A DNA stretch of 64,000 nucleotides from Symbiodinium sp. CCMP2592 (lineage: Eukaryota > Sar > Dinophyceae > Suessiales > Symbiodiniaceae), in the NCBI GenBank assembly GCA_905221615.1, contig CAJNDT010000599.1, positions 62,001-126,000 of the forward strand, given 5' to 3'. A program made the position numbers and the translations under genes. A model generated the notes under the pieces. The model made no database searches, was not told the DNA's origin, and saw only the letters and a program-made list of their open reading frames with translations. The first letter of the stretch is position 1, and every line of letters starts with the position of its first letter. Positions 6,916-16,765 of this stretch are shown here, piece after piece.

Positions 6916-7204
6916 TCCCTAACTTACTCTGGGTTGGAGGCCGTGATTTCCACGTGATCACCCTTAAAACTTAAAGGATCCTAAAGCTCTAAAGCGTAAA
7001 CCCTTTAAACCCTGAGGCCCTAAAGCCCGAAACCCACTTAAAACCCTACAAACCAAACTTTGAGTCAAGACACCTCAGCCTTTCAGAGGTTGCAAAGCTT
7101 CGTTACTTAGAATCTTGAAGGTTAGCTGGACAACTGAACCTGAGAAGCCGTCAAGAAGTCAGGCTTCTCTTTGGCCGTGCCTCGACCAGCCCGAAAGAGC
7201 GTGA
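6916..7204. other. Degenerate telomere-like sequence, no gene
   Basis: Strings such as AAACCCTA and TAAACCC in the C-rich orientation, mixed with unique sequence. No coding signal seen. Confidence 0.5.
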
Positions 7205-7426
7205 CCCAGAGATCCCAATACCCCTCAATTCAGGAATATACCTTAAACCATATAGTAGAAGCCAGCAAGTTGGAACATCATTATCCTCATGCCCCAAAGG
7301 TAAAGTATAAGAGATCCCAGCACTAATCCTCCAAAAGCCATGTTCCAACTTTCTGGGGTCCACTGTAATCTTAAGGACCCTATATTTTGAGGCATTCCCT
7401 AATCAAGGGATATTGGGATCTCTGAG
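7205..7426. mobile_element. Foldback FB-P, interrupted by FB-Q
   Basis: FB-P ends are (C)CAGAGATCCCAATACCC and its complement, with an inner AATTCAGGAATATACC. Other copies: 41651, 47097, 47396, 50081. Here the loop is occupied by an FB-Q copy. Confidence 0.7.
7254..7364. mobile_element. Foldback FB-Q nested in FB-P
   Basis: Ends are AGTAGAAGCCAG and AGTTGGAACAT with complements. The second copy is at 14268. It lies in the loop of FB-P, so it inserted later. Confidence 0.7.
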
Positions 7427-8132
7427 GAGTTAGGGTTGTTGTGTTTAGGATTTTGGAGCTTTGGCTTTCGGGTTTTAGAGCTTTGGGGTTTAGGACTTTA
7501 AGGCTTAAGGTGTAAGGTTGAGGGTTTCAGGGATTTTGGTGGTTTAGGATTAAACCCTAAACCGGGGCTATGAACCGAGATGGCCGATGGCAAGGAAGTC
7601 CAAAGACGACCTGCAGGTATGCATTCTATACTTGGCATGACGATGGGAAGGGGCTGCAGGCGACGACCAAGCCTAAACCTCAAACCCTAAACCCCGAACC
7701 TATAATGCTTAAACCCTAAACCCCAAAACCTAAAGCATCGTTTTGTGCACCCTGGACAGTAGCTGGAGGCCTATCACACAAGCTGAAAGAGCCCTCAATG
7801 CCGTGAGCCACAAATGTCGAAGTCAGGCTTAAGCCACTATTATACCCGACACCGTGAAATTGTTCCTAAGCCGTTAACCTTCAGCTAGAATTTAGGGTCG
7901 AGCTTTACGGCAAGCTCTAAGCCTCAAATCCATAGTTAGCTCGCCCGTGGAATCTCACGGACCAAACTCACACACTCAAAGCCGTCCCCCCGAACTTCGT
8001 GCCCACAGAGGGTGCGTCCTTCCCTGCGGCATTCGTGTGCGATCCGGATGATCACTAGACAGCCGTCTGCTAGCACGAGCCATGGCAAGTCAACTAAGTT
8101 GCCCTTCCTACAAGCAGCAAAATGGTCAGTTC
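7427..8132. other. Degenerate TTTAGGG/CCCTAAA sequence and unique DNA
   Basis: G-rich degenerate repeats (7430-7560) change to C-rich orientation (about 7670-7730). The rest is unique with no recognisable gene. Confidence 0.5.
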
Positions 8133-8161
8133 ATATATATATATATATGTGTGTGTGTATG

Positions 8162-8192
<31 letters not shown>

Positions 8193-8193
8193 C
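8133..8193. repeat. (TA)n/(TG)n microsatellite
   Basis: Alternating TA with an internal TGTGTGTG block. Confidence 0.9.
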
Positions 8194-8617
8194 GATGTCT
8201 ATGCACATTGCATACGCACACTTCAGCATAAACTCATCTATGCAAGGTGTCACGATTATAGTGCGAAGCTTATGTTTAGGCATCACACAGTCTAACATGC
8301 TGTGAATGCCCTGTGTCGATATCGTTGAACATACTAGTGAAGATGGAGTGCTGATGCAGACATGCATGTTAAGCACCGCCATAGGTCCGTACATCTGATG
8401 CCCAGCTGTGCCAACGTGCCGCTGATGTTCTGCTCGTACATTGCCAACTACAGCCAATGTATTGCTCATGAGGACTGGTTGTGCACTGCTGTTCTAGTGC
8501 TTGAGTATTTCGGAACAGAATGAGCTGCGATGTCCGCGTTACATCTGCAGTCTTCACCGTTTGCACGCTGTAGCTTTGCTGTCAGTGCAAGTGTAAGCTT
8601 GGCGTTAATCTAAACTC

Positions 8618-8712
8618 AGGGGTACTTAGAATATTTTAAATTTTTGGCTATTATAATCCCTAAGAAACAGCTAAAGTTGCAATTTTTGCTAGAGTTCTAA
8701 GTTCAGTATAGT
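8618..8712. repeat. Dispersed element FB-U, copy 1
   Basis: About 95 bp with AGGGGTACTTAGA at one end and GTTCTAAGTTCAGTATAG at the other. The second copy, at 18209, matches most of its length. Short TACTTAGA/TCTAAGT ends are complementary. Confidence 0.7.
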
Positions 8713-10094
8713 AAAGTAGTGGTATGCCAACCAGGTCGTGCATACGGCCTCTGCAATTCTATCGCACATCCGGAGGACTGGAATGCAACCGATTGGCATA
8801 GCAGACCTATGAAAGGACCAATGCAATAAAAAATGGGTTATTCGAAATCCGAACCTGCCAGAATTCGATCCTGATATAGCAAGATGGGTTGCCCTGCCTA
8901 GAGAATGCTCCTAGAGTCCCTCATAGAGTCCCTCATTTCCTTCACGGAGTTCCTTTCTGCTGCATTTCTACCTGCATACAAAACGTTTTGTATACACTGT
9001 TCCGGTGATTCAGCAGGTCTAGTCTTGTCAAGCTACTGTGTACGCCACTTCCTCAGATTAGCTGTTGACATTGTTGTTCTCGTAACTTAATCCTTGGTCA
9101 CCGATCTATTGGAATCTATCGACCTATCTGCTTATCGATGTATCGATCTGTTCGATCTACCGATCTAACCTTATCTATCGATCTTTCGTTCGATTGTTCT
9201 ATCTATCTGTCTGTGTGTGCACTGCCTAGCTAGTCTCATGCAGGGGTCAGGGTCCCGGGGTTGTGCCATTCCAAAGCAGACGGCTCCGGTTTCGCACGTG
9301 CACCTGTGCACGTATCGCTTTGTAGATTGTAGTTCGTTTTGCACCGTTCATATCGGCGACGCATACGCATTACCCCGGCGGAAGCATGCTCGCCTTGCGG
9401 CGTTCTTGGCACGCCGGCTGTCCATAGCTTCTGAACGTGGTAAAGGACCTGGAGGGAACGAGGGGGCGGTGAAAGCCGGCATCGGTGATATGGTTTGGGG
9501 GTCGAAGCATCTGACAAGTTTAAATGTTTTGCTGTACTACAGGGGCTTAATTTATTACCAGCACCATTTTGGGGATCCTTATACGAAACCTCTTAAAGGG
9601 AACCTTATTCTCGTCATTAAGGCTCCTTCTTTAGGATTTCCGGCTAGAGCTTTTCACCAGCCATCCTCTGGCGAGTCCAGGCGATCTCTTTTCATGTCAC
9701 CCTCACAGTTCGGATGAAAATTATTTCAATCCCAGGAACCTGGCAAAAGCCCAGTGACAGTTTTGGATGTTTTATGCCGACGACAGCTTCCGTCTGTTTA
9801 CCGAAGTTTTGCCCCACATTTCCTTGAAGTTTGCCTCTCGGAGCATTCCGTTCTGAATGAGGCTGGACTTCCTGGGGCACTCCAGATTTGTTGAGGAAGC
9901 ATCTGCCTGCAAGCTGACACTCTGAAAAGCACCTGCTGGCAACTTCATGACTCTGCAAAATCGTGAATGTAGAGGCTCAGCCGACGAACGAACCCTCTGT
10001 AATTTATGCTCCCGTGCGGCCATCAGGTGGCAAATACCATGGGCTTCAGTCTTCCATGCACGCCACAAGTGTGTCGGCGTCCTCCCCCCGACCA
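8713..10094. other. Mostly unique DNA, no recognised gene
   Basis: Includes a degenerate GATC/TATC tetranucleotide tract at about 9085-9210. A plus-strand open frame of 166 codons (9217-9717) has no recognisable motif and I do not call it. Confidence 0.4.
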
Positions 10095-10217
10095 CTTAAG
10101 GGCTAAAGGGACTTAGTAAGTAGGGTTTTACGAAATGAGTTACCAGTGCCTTAAGTGGGGTTATCCTAAAGTATCCTTACCTATAACCCTACTTACTAAT
10201 TCCCGTGAGCCCTTAAG
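10095..10217. mobile_element. Foldback FB-A-like
   Basis: CTTAAGGGCT and GGACTTAGTAAGTAGGG pair with complements ending at 10217. Diverged relative of FB-A (reference copy 16048). Confidence 0.6.
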
Positions 10218-10331
10218 CAGGGGTGGCAACTACTGCTGGAGGATGCAATATTGGAGGCCCCCGGATTCGAAGACCGGCTGCAGAGAGCGAGGGTGCGTGA
10301 GTAAATATTGTCACCTGACTGCCGACGAGGC

Positions 10332-10754
10332 CTACTGTATATTTAGGGCCATTCTGGTTCTCTGTGGGGACGTATGATTTCCTTTCCCGCTAGTTGGCAC
10401 CTGGTGGCTGATGAGTGAGTGAGTAGCTGCCACGTTATTTGATATCATTTTCGAACTATTGTTGTTATTGTGGGTCTTATTACTCGTTGTAGGAGCAACA
10501 GCAGCATCGGTGGCAGTAGCAGCAGCTTTCTGCGTCAATGGCTTACCCTGAAGCATCCCCATTGAGTGCAACTTTTGCTCCTTGGTGAGGCTCAATCCTG
10601 TTCGGATAGACACCACCTGGCAAGTATCGTTCTTGGCTAAAAGTGTTGGGCTTACGGGTTGAATATGACAGCAGCTTGATGCATGAAGCTTAAACCGCAA
10701 TCGCTCAGCAGTCAGCCCTGCCCCGTCCGCACCGTGCCTTAAGCTAAATTGCAA
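10332..10754 (-). CDS. Exon-like open frame, unknown
   Basis: 140 codons on the minus strand with no ATG at the upstream end (TTG), so it can only be an exon or a decayed gene. It encodes a mixed-composition N-terminal part (LTKEQKLHSMGMLQGKPLTQ), then a run rich in Ala, Thr and Asn, including NNNNSSK, that resembles low-complexity linkers of alveolate proteins. No domain recognised. The surrounding 500 bp lack foldback and telomeric repeats, which is the main reason to list it. It could equally be a chance open frame. Confidence 0.2.
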   Translation of the reverse strand: MQFSLRHGADGAGLTAERLRFKLHASSCCHIQPVSPTLLAKNDTCQVVSIRTGLSLTKEQKLHSMGMLQGKPLTQKAAATATDAAVAPTTSNKTHNNNNSSKMISNNVAATHSLISHQVPTSGKGNHTSPQRTRMALNIQ

Positions 10755-10854
10755 CGGACTCCTTGCTGCAAAACCGTAAACCCGCCCCAGAACACCCCTA
10801 AATCCGACACCCTAAACCCCACACCCCATACCATTCAGCTCTTGTCCTTAAAGC

Positions 10855-10955
10855 CTTAGTAGCTGAGTGGATACACTTTGCACTTTTTGGGATAATGTCA
10901 CCCACTATAAAACTGAAAGTGTGCACTTTTTGGGCTTATGAACTCAGCAACTAAG
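10855..10955. mobile_element. Foldback FB-J, copy 1
   Basis: Ends CTTAGTAGCTGAGTGGAT and the complement-like ATGAACTCAGCAACTAAG. Inner GTGCACTTTT motif. Copies at 49866 and 56280. Confidence 0.75.
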
Positions 10956-11251
10956 AAGCTTGCCTCTACGGCTCCAAAAGAGCTCGAGACCGATCTCTGA
11001 TACCGGGCGCCGCGCATTGGAAAGGAGGCGCACGTCGGACGGGCGCCCTCCACCAAGCAAAGAGTGCCACGTTGTTCCCAACGGTTGCAGAGATGCTGGC
11101 AGTATGGCAAATCCCAGAAATTAGAGGCAAGACCCTAAGCCTCAACTATCCTTACCTTCCTTGCTACGACACAGGTGTCCTTGTGCTCACGCTTCTTCGC
11201 ATAGCCCTAGGCTTCCCGCTCGGGCCTGGATCCCGGAGCCCTGCAACTTAG

Positions 11252-11345
11252 AGGTTTAGGGTTTATAGGGTTAACCCTAAACCCTAAACCCTAAACCCTT
11301 AACCCTTAACCCTTAAACCCTAAACCGTTTAGGGTTGACAGGATT
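11252..11345. repeat. Interstitial telomeric repeats, head-to-head
   Basis: TTTAGGG units run into CCCTAAA units through AGGGTTAACCCT, the orientation expected for two telomere ends fused. A further orientation switch (AAACCGTTTAGGG) follows at about 11325. Confidence 0.65.
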
Positions 11346-11450
11346 AGGGTTGACGCAGCCCCTAAACCCGAACCCCCAAACCTGAGCCTGGAATCTCCGG
11401 GTTTGATGTGGAGAGGGTCAAAACCCTAAACCGTAAACCGTTTTAAACCC

Positions 11451-11544
11451 TACCTGTAGTCGAAAAGACCTACCTTTTTAAGGATCTATATACAGAAACC
11501 ATAATAAGGAACCCCAAAAAAGCAGGTCTTTTCGGCTACAGGTA
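11451..11544. mobile_element. Foldback FB-R
   Basis: TACCTGTAGTCGAAAAGACC and its complement CTTTTCGGCTACAGGTA close a 94-bp element with TA at both ends. Confidence 0.65.
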
Positions 11545-11641
11545 AACCCCAAACCCTAAACCGTAAACCGCAAAGGATCATTGGGTGTCATAAGTTGTTC
11601 ATGGGTGGTTTAGCATTCTGGTGCTATCGGTGCAGGGCACA

Positions 11642-11750
11642 TCTAGGACCAGAGTAGGCCCTTGTTCCCTTTTTGGGGGGTTCGGGTTCGCTTACAAGCC
11701 GCTTTAATCCAAAAGGGGGTCCCTTTTTTGTTCTTAGTCTTGGGTCTAGA
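11642..11750. mobile_element. Foldback FB-M, copy 1
   Basis: Starts TCTAGGACC and ends GGGTCTAGA. Inner GTAGGCCCTTGTTCCC and its counterpart. Copies at 37317 and 38961. Confidence 0.7.
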
Positions 11751-12059
11751 CATAGAAGCCTGAAAAAACAGCAGTGGTATTCCTTATGGTTCTTTTTTAA
11801 GTATAGTTATGTTTATATCATACTCTGACCCGGAACCTTTTTGGAACTATCAGGACCCCTACACTTTGGTTTCGGGCTTAGGATGAAGTTGAACTTCAGT
11901 CGGGAGTTTAGCCTTACCTTGAAGGCTCTTCCTTTGCAGTGGTCTTCCAATACATGTTGATCGTTGTCTGCATCCCAGGAGGAAAATGCTTGAGCTTACC
12001 CTTTCCCAGGCCTTATCATAGTCAAGGCTTGTGTTGCGCCCGATGGGAGTTTCATGTGG

Positions 12060-12160
12060 CGTACCCTAGGGGTCCGTGTGCCCACATAGTGTATACTTAG
12101 GCGTCAGAGTCGTTCCTATATAGGTACTGTAAGGCTGAAGCATATACTATACGAGTACGG
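12060..12160. mobile_element. Degenerate FB-F foldback
   Basis: TACCCTAGGGGTCCGTGTGCCC on the left and TATACTATACGAGTACGGG on the right fit a decayed FB-F (reference copy 14968). Confidence 0.45.
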
Positions 12161-12177
12161 GTACAGTCACCTCAAAA

Positions 12178-12356
12178 AAAACCCGAAACCCTAAACTGTA
12201 AAACCCCAAACCCCTAAACCTCCTAAACCCCTAAACCCCCTAACCCCCTAACCCCCTAAACACCCTAAACCCCCTAACCCCCCGAAGACCCTAAACACCC
12301 TAAACCCCTAAACACCCTAAACCCCTAAACCCCCTAAACCCCTAAACAAACCCTAA
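12178..12356. repeat. Telomere-type array (CCCTAAA/CCCCTAAA)n
   Basis: About 180 bp of heptamers and octamers in C-rich orientation with scattered changes. Confidence 0.85.
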
Positions 12357-13135
12357 ACCGTTGCCAACAAGTTGCTAGCGAAAGCTGGGGGCATCAGGCA
12401 CAGACTCTCGGCCAGGAGCTGGAAAAAGAAAGGCGCTATCTCTTCCGGAAACCTGAACCCCTGATCTTTTCACCTAAACCCGAAAAACCCTAAACTCTAA
12501 ACCCTACAGCCCTAAAGCCGGTAAATCCTAAAGCCCCAAAGCCCAAAGTTCTGACGTCGCTTCCTCTTCAGTGTCATCCCCACCGGGGGCCCTAAACCCA
12601 ACTCTAACTGCACTTTAAACAAGAAAACCTAAACCCTAAACCCTAAACCTTGGCCCCTAAACTTAATTCTAAACCCCTGAAATGGACCGAGCAGCAGTTT
12701 GGTTGTTCGGCAATGCAGTACGGCAGCATATTATTTGGCAGAATTTCAGACGATGCAGTAGAGCAACATACTTCGCAGAATGTCACATAATGCAGTTTAG
12801 CCAGTTGCAGCATCTTTATAACGGAATTTCGACAAGGCAGTGCTTGAGGTGCCGAACGCCAGGTTTGAGGGCACACACAAGCAAGCAGCCCAAGTTGTGT
12901 TCCAAACACTCAACCTCAACTTGCCTTAGGCAATTCATCGGGGCTTTACTCATTAGAGTAGGCTTTTGAGGTATGCGATGTTATATGCATACTCACAATA
13001 AAGACCCCGCGGGAGTAGTATAGAAAACCCTAAACCCTAAACCGCAGTATAGGTAATCATGTAGGTTTCTGTCTTGCGCTTGAACCCCCGCAAACTGACT
13101 CCAAACTCTAAGCCACAAGCCCTAAACCTCAAGTA
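12357..13135. other. Unique DNA with telomere-like patches
   Basis: Patches of CCCTAAA at 12480-12660 and 13025-13045. Open frames on both strands at 12640-12970 overlap and show no motif. Confidence 0.4.
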
Positions 13136-13337
13136 GGAGTTTCCGCAAGTAAGGGGTGCCTTTAAAGGGATCCTGTAAGGGTTCCTTAAAAGGCTCCCAT
13201 AAGGATTCTGTAAAGGGTTTAAGGTTTAGGTTTAAGGGAGTTTCCGCAAGTAAGGGGTACCTGATTTGGGGGTCCTTATAATGAGGATCCTCTTACTTAG
13301 GGTACTTTATGAGGGTCCCCTAATGTCGGAAACTCCC
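13136..13337. mobile_element. Foldback FB-G interrupted by duplication-flanked filler
   Basis: The left-arm 22-mer beginning GGAGTTTCCGCAAG occurs at 13136-13157 and again at 13237-13258. Between them is a 79-bp filler with TTTAAAGGGATCC, AGGGTTCCTTAAAAGG and degenerate TTTAGGTTTAAGG. The right arm ends GGAAACTCCC. Confidence 0.7.
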
Positions 13338-13634
13338 AATTCCGAAACCCTCTCCCTAGTGGCCAGGTGAGTTCTACTTCGCCGTAGATGCATCGCGAGG
13401 GGAGTGTACCTTCAAGTTCCGGGCCAAGTGAAAAGGGTTTAGTTCTTGGGGGGCTTAGTCGGATTTGGTGGGTTTAGGGTGTAGGGCTTCAGGGTTTTAA
13501 GGGGTTCAGGGCATAGGGTTTCGGGCTCTGGGTTTAGGGCTTTGGGTCCAGGTCTTGGCAATTTGGGGTTTGGGGTTTGAGGCAAGGTGTTGGGGAATCA
13601 CACCCTCTATGACTCCCCAAGCATCATTGAACCC

Positions 13635-13728
13635 TACCCTAAGGCCCCAAAGTAGTTCCTTTTGGGGGCTCATATTAAGAATCCTATAAGGTAATCCTGA
13701 AGAGGAACTACTTTGGGGCCTACGGGTA
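13635..13728. mobile_element. Foldback FB-C, reference copy
   Basis: TACCCTAAGGCCCCAAAGTA and its complement ending GGGTA, with inner GTTCCTTTTGGGGG. TA on both sides fits a TA target duplication. Copies at 14480, 16431, 32541, 35797. Confidence 0.8.
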
Positions 13729-13884
13729 GATTCCACAGCTACCCTAACTACCTGAACCCTTTCACCACTCTAATCCCTAGTTTCCGCAGTAGTACCCCGT
13801 TACCCTTTTCTTAATTTGGGGTCTCCTTATTATTAAGACTCAAGCAGGTGGGAAAAGGGTATATAGCCTTATGATAAAGGCGCT

Positions 13885-13993
13885 AATGTAGGAACCTGAT
13901 TAAGAAACCCTGGGCCTATAACCCCCAAATAGTAGGATTCGCAATCAGGAACCCTAGTAAAGGCACAGTGTTTCTTAATCAGTTTCCTATATT
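13885..13993. mobile_element. Foldback FB-B, copy 1
   Basis: ATGTAGGAACCTGATTAAGA with complement at the right end, flanked by TA. Copies at 23334, 23817, 51553. Confidence 0.75.
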
Positions 13994-14117
13994 ACTTGTA
14001 GGCTCATGGGATTTAGTAAGTAAGGTTATAAGTAGGTTACAATTAGGATAACCCCACTTAGGGGACTTATAACCCCAATTATAACCTACCTACTAAGTCC
14101 CATGATCCTCTAAGTAG
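13993..14117. mobile_element. Foldback FB-A (short type)
   Basis: ACTTGTAGGCTCATGGGACT to the complement ending CTCTAAGTAG, with inner GTTATAAGTAGGTTA. Nearly the same as the copies at 17980 and 46951. Confidence 0.8.
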
Positions 14118-14218
14118 ACCCTAAACCCTAAACCCCATAGATCCCTCTAAGGAACCCTATAGATCCCTTTAAGGAGCCCTTTAAGACCCCTTACTAAGTC
14201 CTACGATCCTCTAAGTAG
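14091..14218. mobile_element. Duplication-flanked filler after FB-A
   Basis: The terminal 27 bp of the FB-A right arm (14091-14117) recur at 14192-14218 with 25 of 27 matches. The 74-bp filler begins CCCTAAACCCTAAACCCC, then ATAGATCCCTTTAAGG units: the same filler type as 27282-27367 in opposite orientation. Confidence 0.75.
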
Positions 14219-14267
14219 TCGCTAGCCTCGCCTTCTGTCCCCAACCCCTGAGCCCCAAAGGCCCTAC

Positions 14268-14377
14268 AGTAGAAGCCAGAAAGTTGGAACATGGATTTAG
14301 GAGGATTCGTGCTAGGATCCCTAATACTTTACCTTAAGGGCTGATGATAATCATATTCCAACTTTCTGGCTTCTACT
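14268..14377. mobile_element. Foldback FB-Q, intact copy
   Basis: AGTAGAAGCCAGAAAGTTGG and its perfect complement at the right end; large loop with GGATCCCTAATAC. Confidence 0.8.
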
Positions 14378-14479
14378 TTAACGCGAAGCCCGAAGATCTG
14401 ACAGCACCAACACCTCGATCCTGAGACCGCAATCCTACATCCCAAATCCTGAAAGAACTCTTCAACAGTTTCATGGCTT

Positions 14480-14571
14480 TACCCTAAGGCCCCAAAGTAG
14501 TTCATTTTGGGGGCTCATATTAAGAATCCTATAAGGTAATCCCAAAAAAGAACTACTTTGGGGCCTATGGC
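14480..14571. mobile_element. Foldback FB-C
   Basis: Nearly the same as 13635 in both arms and loop; the right terminal GGGTA is changed to GGCTT. Confidence 0.75.
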
Positions 14572-14683
14572 TTCAGAGCTTGGGCTTAAGCCCAGCATAG
14601 CGCGAAGTCCTAGACCTCAACTGGGGGTCCTGAGCTCGAAATCCTAAACCCGACATCCCAAACCCGCAGTCCTGCGACTGAAT

Positions 14684-14697
14684 GCCTTTGGCTCAAG
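14684..14697 (+). other. Possible relict of a dinoflagellate spliced leader
   Basis: GCCTTTGGCTCAAG equals the 3' part of the dinoflagellate spliced leader except for two missing bases after GCC. No gene follows. Chance is a real alternative. Confidence 0.15.
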
Positions 14698-14727
14698 GTT
14701 ACAAACCCATGTGATAGGCCCTGATGT

Positions 14728-14828
14728 GGGTAGCTGTAAAAAAAAAGGTCCCTTTTTGGGCCCTTATTATACTACGGCACCTTATATTTAGGGTTCCCAA
14801 AAAGGTATCACAATTTTGACAACCACCC
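14728..14828. mobile_element. Foldback FB-D, 4-bp target duplication
   Basis: GGGTAGCTGT... to TTTTGACAACCACCC. ATGT at 14724-14727 is repeated at 14829-14832. Other FB-D copies: 20612, 40498, 51338, 58889, 60532. Confidence 0.8.
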
Positions 14829-14967
14829 ATGTAGAAGCTGTTACGAGCCTTCAGAAAACCTTGCGAAGCGGCTTAAAATCCAGTAAACCCCAGATAGTAG
14901 ACCACGTTCGAAACTATTTCCTTAGCTGGTTTTAGGAAAGTTGCCCCAGGTTCCGTAGTCCATATAT

Positions 14968-15072
14968 CCCTAAGGGTCCATGTACTAAGTATATACATTG
15001 GCCTTAAAGTACTCCCTATGTAGGTACATTGGGCCCAAAGTATATGCAATATGGGTAAGGGGACACTTAGGG
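14968..15072. mobile_element. Foldback FB-F, reference copy
   Basis: CCCTAAGGGTCCATGTAC with complement GGACACTTAGGG; inner AAGTATATACATTGG and complement. It is the most frequent family here and the usual target of FB-D and FB-G. Confidence 0.75.
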
Positions 15073-15115
15073 TATACCATTCCGCCAATCCTTCCGAAGA
15101 GCCAGGGAGACAAGC

Positions 15116-15270
15116 CCTAAACCCCTGAACCCCTGAACCCCTAAACTCTAAACGTCTAAAGCCTAAGCCCTAAGCCCCTAAACCCTGAACCCCGAAACCG
15201 CTAAACCCCTGAACCCCCAAACCCCCAAACCTCAAACCCTTAAACCTAAACCCCTAAACCCTAAACACTG
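15116..15270. repeat. Degenerate CCCTAAA array
   Basis: CCCCTAAA, CCCTGAA and CTCTAAA variants in C-rich orientation. Confidence 0.75.
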
Positions 15271-15397
15271 GGTGGGACATCTGCAGGAGAAAGGCCCCAA
15301 CACACTTAAAAAAAAGAAAAACACTAAAGCCCTAGACCCTTAAACGACAAAGAAGCCCCTGAGGCTCGTGGCGACTTTCGGCTCCATCAAGATGCCC

Positions 15398-15781
15398 GAT
15401 GTCTTCTCACCCAAGGCTCCAAGGGCTCCTTAAAGGGCTCCTTAAACGGGCTCCTTAAAGGGCTCCTTAAAGGGTTCCTGAAAAAGGGCTCCTTAAAAGG
15501 GCTCCTTAAAGGGCTCCTTAAAAGGGTTCCTTAAAAGGGCTCCTTAAAGGGCTTCTTAAAGGGTTCCTTAAAAGGGCTCCTTAAAGGGCTCTTGAACGGG
15601 TTCCTTAAGGGGCTCCTTAAAGGGCTCTTGAACGGGTTCCTTAAGGGGCTCCTTAAAGAACTCTTGCGCAGGTCCTTAAGGGGCTCCTTAAGGGTTCCTG
15701 AAGGGGCTCCTTGAAGGGTTCCTTAAAGGATGAAAGGGTTTCTTAGAGGGTCCATTTAAGGATGTCTTCTCACCCAAGGCT
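15398..15781. mobile_element. 12-bp tandem array bounded by a perfect 21-bp duplication
   Basis: GATGTCTTCTCACCCAAGG plus CT occurs at 15398-15418 and 15761-15781, without mismatch. The 342 bp between are about 28 units of AAGGGCTCCTTA, a near-palindromic 12-mer, drifting to AAGGGTTCCTTA at the end. The structure is that of an insertion with a long target-site duplication. Confidence 0.8.
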
Positions 15782-16047
15782 GTGTTTGAATTTCATGATT
15801 CTAGGGCTTTTGGGTTTCGGGTATAGGGTTCAGAATCTTAGTGCTTTTGGGTTTACATAGGGTCTGCAGGGTTTAGAGTTTAGGCTTTAGGATTTAGGCT
15901 GCTAGGGCTTCTGGGGTTTGGGGCTTGGGGTTTAGAGTTTAGGGCATAGGATGTAGGGCTTTTGGGTTAGAGTTTGGGGTATAGATTGAGGATGTTAGGT
16001 CTTTTGGGGTTTAAGGCTTTAGGGGGTTTGGGGCCTTTAGGCCTCAG
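15782..16047. repeat. Degenerate TTTAGGG sequence
   Basis: G-rich strand repeats such as GGGTTTAGAGTTTAGGG, spaced irregularly. Confidence 0.6.
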
Positions 16048-16185
16048 TACTTGGAGGGTCGGGGGACTTAGTAACTGGTTATTTTTAAGGACTTGTAAGT
16101 ACCATAACCCCAATTAGGGTCCCTTTTAGGGTGACTTATAAGTCTACTTACTAGCTACTTACTAAGTCCACCGACCCTCCAAGTA
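16048..16185. mobile_element. Foldback FB-A, reference copy (long type)
   Basis: TACTTGGAGGGTCGGGGGAC with its complement ending CCCTCCAAGTA. Inner GACTTGTAAGTACC/AGTCTACTTAC. TA flanks on both sides. Confidence 0.85.
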
Positions 16186-16430
16186 GAGGGTGTGGCGGGG
16201 TTTTAATTCAGAGTTCGGTTTGGCTTGTAGACGCGTCTGAAAAGGCACCTTAATCCTCAATCTAATCCCGACTTCGTGAAACCGATTCTTCAAAACCGAA
16301 TATTAAGATTGTGTCGAAAATTAGGGTTTGGCGGGACCGAGGGCGTAAATCCTAAAAGCGAAACCGCATGTGTCAGGGGGGAGGTGTAGGGACACTCTTA
16401 GGAAAGCACGTGCATTGAAGAATGTACCAA

Positions 16431-16524
16431 ACACCCACAGGCCCCAAAGTAGTTCCTTTTTGGGATTACCTTGGAGGATTTTAATACGAACCCCCCTAAG
16501 GAACTTCTTTGGGGCCTTAGGGTA
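16431..16524. mobile_element. Foldback FB-C
   Basis: GGCCCCAAAGTAGTTCC with complement; right end TTAGGGTA kept, left end CCCACAGG altered. Confidence 0.75.
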
Positions 16525-16765
16525 GTCATGTCTATCTGAGTGTAGAAGCAAGGGAGGTCTACTTGCCAGGTTGAAGTAGCTTGAAAGCTCTCAGACTTAC
16601 TCTGCTGCCTTTGTCATAGAGTCGCAGCACAATATATTTCCCAATTCCCTTCTTGTACAAAACCCTAAACCCTAAATCCTAAATCACATGTTCGTGCTGC
16701 TGTGTAACGCTCCAAGCAGAATCTGTACCCTTGAACCATACATCTGCCCGGCTAACCCCTAAACC

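Noticed and set aside
9217-9717. 166-codon plus-strand frame
   Set aside because: No motif and starts in a degenerate tetranucleotide region; chance frame is more likely.
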